Of a stretch of 64,000 nt of DNA, positions 59,301 to 64,000 are shown piece after piece. How positions within the stretch are numbered: position 1 is the first letter of the stretch; each line of letters starts with the position of its first letter. The notes beneath the pieces were generated by a model. The model had not been told where the DNA came from and ran no database searches. It saw only the letters and a program-made list of their open reading frames with translations. The DNA comes from Primula veris (Eukaryota > Streptophyta > Magnoliopsida > Ericales > Primulaceae): positions 11,718,001 to 11,782,000 of the forward strand of contig OY821751.1 of assembly GCA_963682055.1 (NCBI GenBank). The letters are read 5' to 3'. The position numbers and the translations under genes are program-made.

Positions 59301-61379
59301 ATAACATAAAAAAAGAAATAGAAAAAATATAGTACGTCATAATTTCAGGCAAAGAAGTAAGATATGTTAATGAAGATGATGCCGAAAATTATTGGCGTAT
59401 AGGTTGCAGTAAAACAGATGTGCCTAGTAATAATGGCTCTACATACAAATCTCTGATTTAAACTGCAAGTACTTGTTTTTTGTTTCCCATAAATCCTTAT
59501 TTTCTTGCACTATTATCAGTATATCCTTATTTTCTTGCACTATTATCAGTATCGGTAGTAGAATATGAATGAAGATTGAATCTGTTTATTTGAGAAATTC
59601 AAGGTTCATACATTAAAGAGATACGCAACGCATTCAATCTACATGATAGGTTATCATGTGTCCATATATCCGTTAGCTCGAAATGTACCATAATATATGT
59701 ATTGAAATAAAAAAAAAGTTTAGGCTTTTAGATACTATTGGTATCAAGGGTGCATTTACATATAGGCTTTACTTTCATTTAATCATATGATCATATGGTG
59801 ATTCATTTAGAAGTTTTTTACTTTGCAGGACATTTGACTTGCAATCAATAGTTTAAGAATGAACTAATGGTTATAAAATTTGATTTATTATTCGTGATTC
59901 CTCGCCTTCTCAGGTTGGAGATACAAGCTTATGATTTTTTTCATTGGTTGTTATAAATGTAGTTAATTTTTAAATCTTTTTGGATTCTGTCGAGCCAAAA
60001 GAAATCGAAAGTAACTAATTTGTAGTCTAACAGATCACATTGCGATATTCGCTACTTAAAAAGGGTTACATAGGAATTCTTATCGAAAAGTCTAGGATTT
60101 GATGAAACCGTGACATTTGTAGTAATAACTTATAAGACTTGGTGATGGGAAACATGAACAATCTAATACATAAATAGAGAAATCAATTAAGAGCAATAAA
60201 TTATCATATAACATTTTTTATAAATAAACATAATGTCAAACTTTTATGGTCTCGAACCCTTTTCAGCAGCTTTGAATAACTTCGAGGGCTAATTAAGAGG
60301 TCACGCGTTCAAAACTTGTGCCTCATCGTTAATATATTTTTTTGGTAGGACTCTCCTACTATTTACTTAGTTATTCATATTTTTTATTAAAAAAAAAACC
60401 TACTTGTTACTCCTATTATTTATTAGACTTTGTTATATATCTAGAATTCATTTTATTTATTTTTTTCTAATTACTTTGATTATAGTTTTCTTCATCTTAA
60501 AATTTTCAGTTTTTATGTACTTTTATTAAAAATACAAATCTTTTAAAAATTAAAGGTGGTAAAAAGTAACAATAGAGTTCTTTATTACAACTACATCATT
60601 ATTAACTCATGACCGAAACAATTATAATAGTATATCTAGTTGTTTAATGAGTTTTTTTCTAAAACTAAATCATTTAATTTCTTTCAAATAATAATTTTCT
60701 TTTAACACACAAGTATATGTTGAAAATTTTTATACTCACATGTTTTTATTGTTGTTTGGTGCTAAATTAAGGATAATGAATACTTCCTTATATTAATATC
60801 GTGAATTAAATTCAAATTTCAAAAGTTGAAACGTCTTGACACTTAAATAAAATTACATTTCATAATAAAATAGTGACAGCTTAGAGTGGAACTGTTGTCA
60901 TTAATTTTAAAACATGGGTTCTTAATTTTGTTATTATATATTGAAAGTTGACACATATCATGGTCATGCGTCCCCTACCCAACTCATTTAAGAACGTTTT
61001 TTTTTAAGCAAGGAGCTAGACAGTACCACCCTTTTATATACATCAAACTTGGGACCTTACCCAGTTTTTACATTCATGCATACACTAAGGCATCTTATAA
61101 GCTGTTTTTACAGAGTAACACACCGGTAAAGCTACACAGACAAAACTGAAAAATTTAGAAAAAAAACAAAAAATTACAGTAGAAAACGAAATTCTTCACT
61201 CATTGGGCTGCAATTTTAATTCAAAATCAAAAGCCCTTTCTTCAAATCTCTTTTTGGCACATAGTCTTCAAAATCAGCAAGAAAACACGAATTTATTTCC
61301 TTCTAAAGTTTACAAATCCTTCTCTATCCAAGCAGTAAACTCCATAGACTCGTCTATATATATCTAGCCTTATCATGCA
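56400..61379. other. Gene-poor AT-rich region
   Basis: No protein gene recognised. Small features: a GCCGATCGATC-type palindrome cluster at 57744-57826; a 30-bp direct repeat AATTTACAATTTTACCCATC at about 58298-58357; a Stowaway-like half end CTGCCTCCGTCCCAAATTAT at 58865 without a partner; (TA)n at 58496-58520; and a 30-bp direct repeat ATCCTTATTTTCTTGCACTA near 59487 and 59522. Confidence 0.45.
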
Positions 61380-62642
61380 TTATTTCCTTCTAAAACATAT
61401 TAACTCAATTAAATCGGAGTGATAGCAGCCAAAAACTTTTGGTGGTAGCTCATTCGCACCCCCATAGTTTAGCCAACTTTCATTTAGCCCCATACTAGCC
61501 AAACTATCCGCAGTGGAGTTTTGCTCTCTCCAAATATGCACCAAATTCATACTGACCATATCTAGCAATTCATTGGTATCATCCCATAAATTCCAAAAAT
61601 GTATGGGAACATTAGACTTCTTTTTATGCCACTCTACCAAAAGTTTACAGTCTATCTCCACAAGAATGTTCTCCAAACTTAAAACATAACATATTTTCAA
61701 ACCATCTAATAGCGACTTAACTTGAGTTTTAAGAATACTAGTACATTTCTAGTGAACGCTATAGGCTATAAGCATTTTGCCTTTTTCATCTCTAATAATT
61801 CCTCCTCTTCCAGCACAACCTGATTCTGTATTAAAAGCATCATCTGTATTTAGTTTTAGCTTACCAGATGGTGGCATTAACCAATTCACAGGTTTGAGCT
61901 TACATGGGGTTTCTAAAACATTCAAAGAGTCAAGAACTAGCTTCTGAAAGGGCTTAACAATTTTATCAGGTTTTATCTTCACATTTAGTTCAAGGATCCA
62001 CTTCTTTACTTTGGCTATAATATTTCCTGCAGTCATTTCTTTTCCATTGAATTTATAATCAACTTTATAAATCCAGATTTCCCACAATATCAAAAAAGGG
62101 GTCAAGATAGCAATATAATCCAATCGAGTTCTATCACTCATCTGTATGGACCATTTCATTACAAAATCTCTCCAACCCATATTTTCAGCATAGCTAATCC
62201 CAAATATTCCACCGAAATGGGTCCAAACTTTTTTAGCTATGTCTCCAGGCCAGAACAAATGTTCACAGAAATCCTCTTGAGGTTTAACACAACAGCAACA
62301 TTTAGAAGGCAGAGAGTTCCCCATTTTTTTAACATCTCCATCCAAGTTAATACTTTTCCTCCAAAGCTTTCACACAAAAATAGCAATTTTAAAGGGTAAA
62401 ATTGGGTTCCAAACATACTTTACCATATTCCACTTTGTTCTCATCCTTCTAGTTCTCTCAAAGGCAAGCTTAGCGGTCAAAACTCCATTATTAGCATCAA
62501 GCCAAAATCTCTTGTCCATTCCACTTCTAAGAACAATATCACTGTCTTTTAGTTTCTTACAACAAATATTATCTTCAATCTTGTCTAAGAAACTATTTTC
62601 CCAACCATTAGAGCTGAAAACTTGGTTCAATAAAGTACCTTG
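61380..62642 (-). pseudogene. LINE-type retrotransposon C-terminus (zf-RVT + RNase H-like), broken
   Basis: One minus-strand frame runs from the edge of the neighbouring LTR (62642) to 61380 and is interrupted by two stops, near 62370 and 61749. Seen: GVLTAKLAFERTR and WNPILPFKIAIFV, the layout of the zinc-binding reverse-transcriptase C-terminal domain (zf-RVT). Then come CCCCVKPQEDFCEHLFWPGD with its Cys/His set, and an RNase H-like (RVT_3) part: KLKLNTDDAFN, GGIIRDEKGKMLIAYS, VEIDCKLLVEW and IWREQNSTADSLASMG. In the catalytic NxD strand the sequence reads NTDDA, so it is kept. No reverse transcriptase core is present on this side. Such fragments are common in plant genomes, and the domain also occurs in stand-alone RNase H-like genes, but the stops argue for a relic. 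Confidence 0.8.
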
Positions 62643-62999
62643 TGTTGAGTTTTGGAGCCAAATAAGATTTGACCATATTTTCTAATTATCACACGTCGCC
62701 TGGAATTGTAATAAGACCCACTAAAGGTTCTATTTATATGCTCCAATATCTTCTATTCTAATTACACCTACACAAATTACCTTTTACATATTGTAAAGAG
62801 AGAGTTCTAGTTGCAAGAGAAACATAGCTTTGTGATCTAGCTAGATTACGTTTGTAATCCTCTTTTAATATATATATATATAAGTGTCACGTGTAGCGGC
62901 CCGGAGACGTAGCCAATTTGGGTGAACTCCGTTATCAAAGTATGTGTGCTCGGTTTGAGTTTCTGTCTTTCCTTATTTTCTCGATGTGATTTCCTAACA
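62643..62999 (+). repeat. 5' LTR of the second copia element
   Basis: Begins TGTTGAGTTTTGGAGCC and ends ATTTCCTAACA; the TGTT/AACA ends are inverted as expected. It contains the copia LTR motif at 62904-62933 that is shared with CDPK intron 1. Confidence 0.8.
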
Positions 63000-63001
63000 A
63001 G

Positions 63002-63013
63002 TGGTATCAGAGC
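63002..63013 (+). promoter_or_regulatory. Primer-binding site, initiator tRNA-Met type
   Basis: TGGTATCAGAGC two bases after the LTR end. Confidence 0.93.
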
Positions 63014-63056
63014 CCGAGGTTCGCAGAACCAAGGTCGAAAACCGAGAGGAAAATCA

Positions 63057-64000
63057 ATGGCAAAAGAAGACGGAGTCGCGCACGGGATCGAGAAGTTCGA
63101 CGGGAAGGACTTCGTATTCTGGAGAATGCAAATAGAGGACTACCTCTACGGGAGGAAGATGCATTAGCCACTTCTCCTTGAGGAAAGGCCGACCACGACC
63201 ACCGAGGAGGCGTGGAAACTCTTAGACCGACAAGTGTTGGGAGTGATCCGCCTAACACTATCTAGGAGTGTAGCACATAACGTCACAAGATAGACGACGA
63301 TGATAGGGATGATGAAGATCCTCACCGACATGTATGAGAAACCATTCGCGAACAACAAGGTACATATCATGCGTAAGTTGTTCAACCTACGCATGGCTGA
63401 GGGGACACCTGTCGCGAGTCACGTGAACAAGTTCATCGATACCGTAAATCAGTTGGATGCGGTGGAGATAACTTTTGAAGACGAAGTGAGAGCCCTTATA
63501 CTGCTAGCATCTCTACCGAACAGTTGGGAATTCATGCGAGCTGCTGTTAGCAACTCAATTGAAAAGGAGAAACTGACTTACAACGACATCCGAGATCAAA
63601 TACTCGCTGAGGAACTCAGGAGATTAGACATGGGTGAATGCTCAAATGATGGAGCAGCCTTGAACGTGGGTTCAAGAGACCGGGGCAAGGCCAGGGTATG
63701 GGACGTTAGATGACGTTCACAATCCCGAGGTAGAAGAGGGCAAAGCCGAGGCAGCCAAGATGGTGATCGAAGTAAGAAGAATCTTCGATGCTATAACTGC
63801 CAGGGTATGGGACACTTCAGTCATGAGTGTAAGCAGCCGAAGAAGGGTACCGGCCGTGATCACATGGCTAATGTTGCGAGCGACGAGGATTCGGGTGACT
63901 GTTTAATGCTTGCCGTACAGAGAGATATAGAATCGTGGATTCTAGACTCTGGGGCATCATTTCACACGACCGCTCAGAAGGATTTACTCGAAAATTACAT
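63057..64000 (+). pseudogene. Copia gag and protease, three nonsense codons, truncated by window
   Basis: One frame from the ATG at 63057 to the window end. Gag opens with MAKEDGVAHGIEKFDG and shows the copia gag core (FWRMQIEDYLYG, MRKLFNLRMAEGTPVASHVN, LPNSWEFMR). The CCHC knuckle CYNCQGMGHFSHEC starts at about 63787 and the protease motif WILDSGASFHTT at about 63936. Stops lie at 63165-63167, near 63292 and at 63711-63713; all lie in one otherwise continuous frame, with no frameshift seen. Two of them (TAG after KMH, TGA after WDVR) fit C-to-T change at CAG and CGA codons. Gag coats the RNA inside virus-like particles and the protease processes the polyprotein. This copy should be non-functional. 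The rest of pol lies beyond the window. Confidence 0.92.

Larger units (their letters stand above)
62643..64000 (+). mobile_element. Ty1/copia retrotransposon, 5' part, cut by the window end
   Basis: A 357-bp LTR (62643-62999; TGTTGAG to CTAACA) is followed by a TGGTATCAGAGC primer-binding site and a gag-protease frame. It runs off the window, so the 3' LTR and target duplication cannot be checked. A TATA-like run, TAATATATATATATATAAGT, lies at about 62866 in the LTR. The left LTR edge coincides with the end of the minus-strand LINE frame, suggesting insertion into that older element. Confidence 0.9.

Overview
The window looks like a stretch of nuclear chromosome from a eudicot plant. It is AT-rich, its few genes are split by GT-AG introns, and most of the rest is nested plant-type transposable elements (Ty1/copia, a large non-coding LTR element, solo LTRs, hAT-, Mutator- and Stowaway-type elements, non-LTR remnants), microsatellites and tandem repeats. 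I cannot name a species.

Layout. 1-3960: degenerate A-rich repeats, then a 40-bp satellite in two blocks separated by a small Mutator-type transposase fragment. 5695-6018: a small single-exon gene for a one-pass membrane protein, with a TATA box upstream. 8741-10992: a tandem duplication of about 0.76 kb whose second copy has taken a LINE-like tail and a TIR element. 11241-13264 (-): a decayed F-box/DUF295 gene split by a 731-bp hAT-like element. 13965-14515: the A-rich repeat again. 15573-23843: a full copia element on the minus strand with 5-bp target duplications, three nonsense codons and a large 17-bp array in one LTR. 24553-26339: a foldback Mutator-like element split by a solo LTR. 27204-33926 (-): an eight-exon calcium-dependent protein kinase gene (528 aa), the best-preserved gene here. 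38204-40641 (-): an adenylosuccinate synthetase-like gene lacking its first exon and carrying two frameshifts and a damaged splice acceptor. 43247-43481: a Stowaway MITE. 43544-45714: a solo LTR. 46229-53909: a complete LTR element with 2257-bp LTRs and no protein-coding interior. 55200-56400: simple and inverted tandem repeats. 61380-62642 (-): a decayed non-LTR retrotransposon end. 62643-64000: the 5' part of another copia element running off the window.

Only two genes look functional: the CDPK (Ca2+-activated Ser/Thr kinase, probably membrane-anchored through its N-terminus) and the small membrane protein. They do not form a pathway or cluster. The interest lies mainly in element biology: nested insertions datable by their target duplications, a structured leader with covarying hairpins in the copia element, an LTR-specific expansion of a 17-bp array, a 70-bp repeat of paired hairpins inside a solo LTR, and a large non-autonomous LTR element. 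I found no RNA gene, no CRISPR array and no defence-type system.
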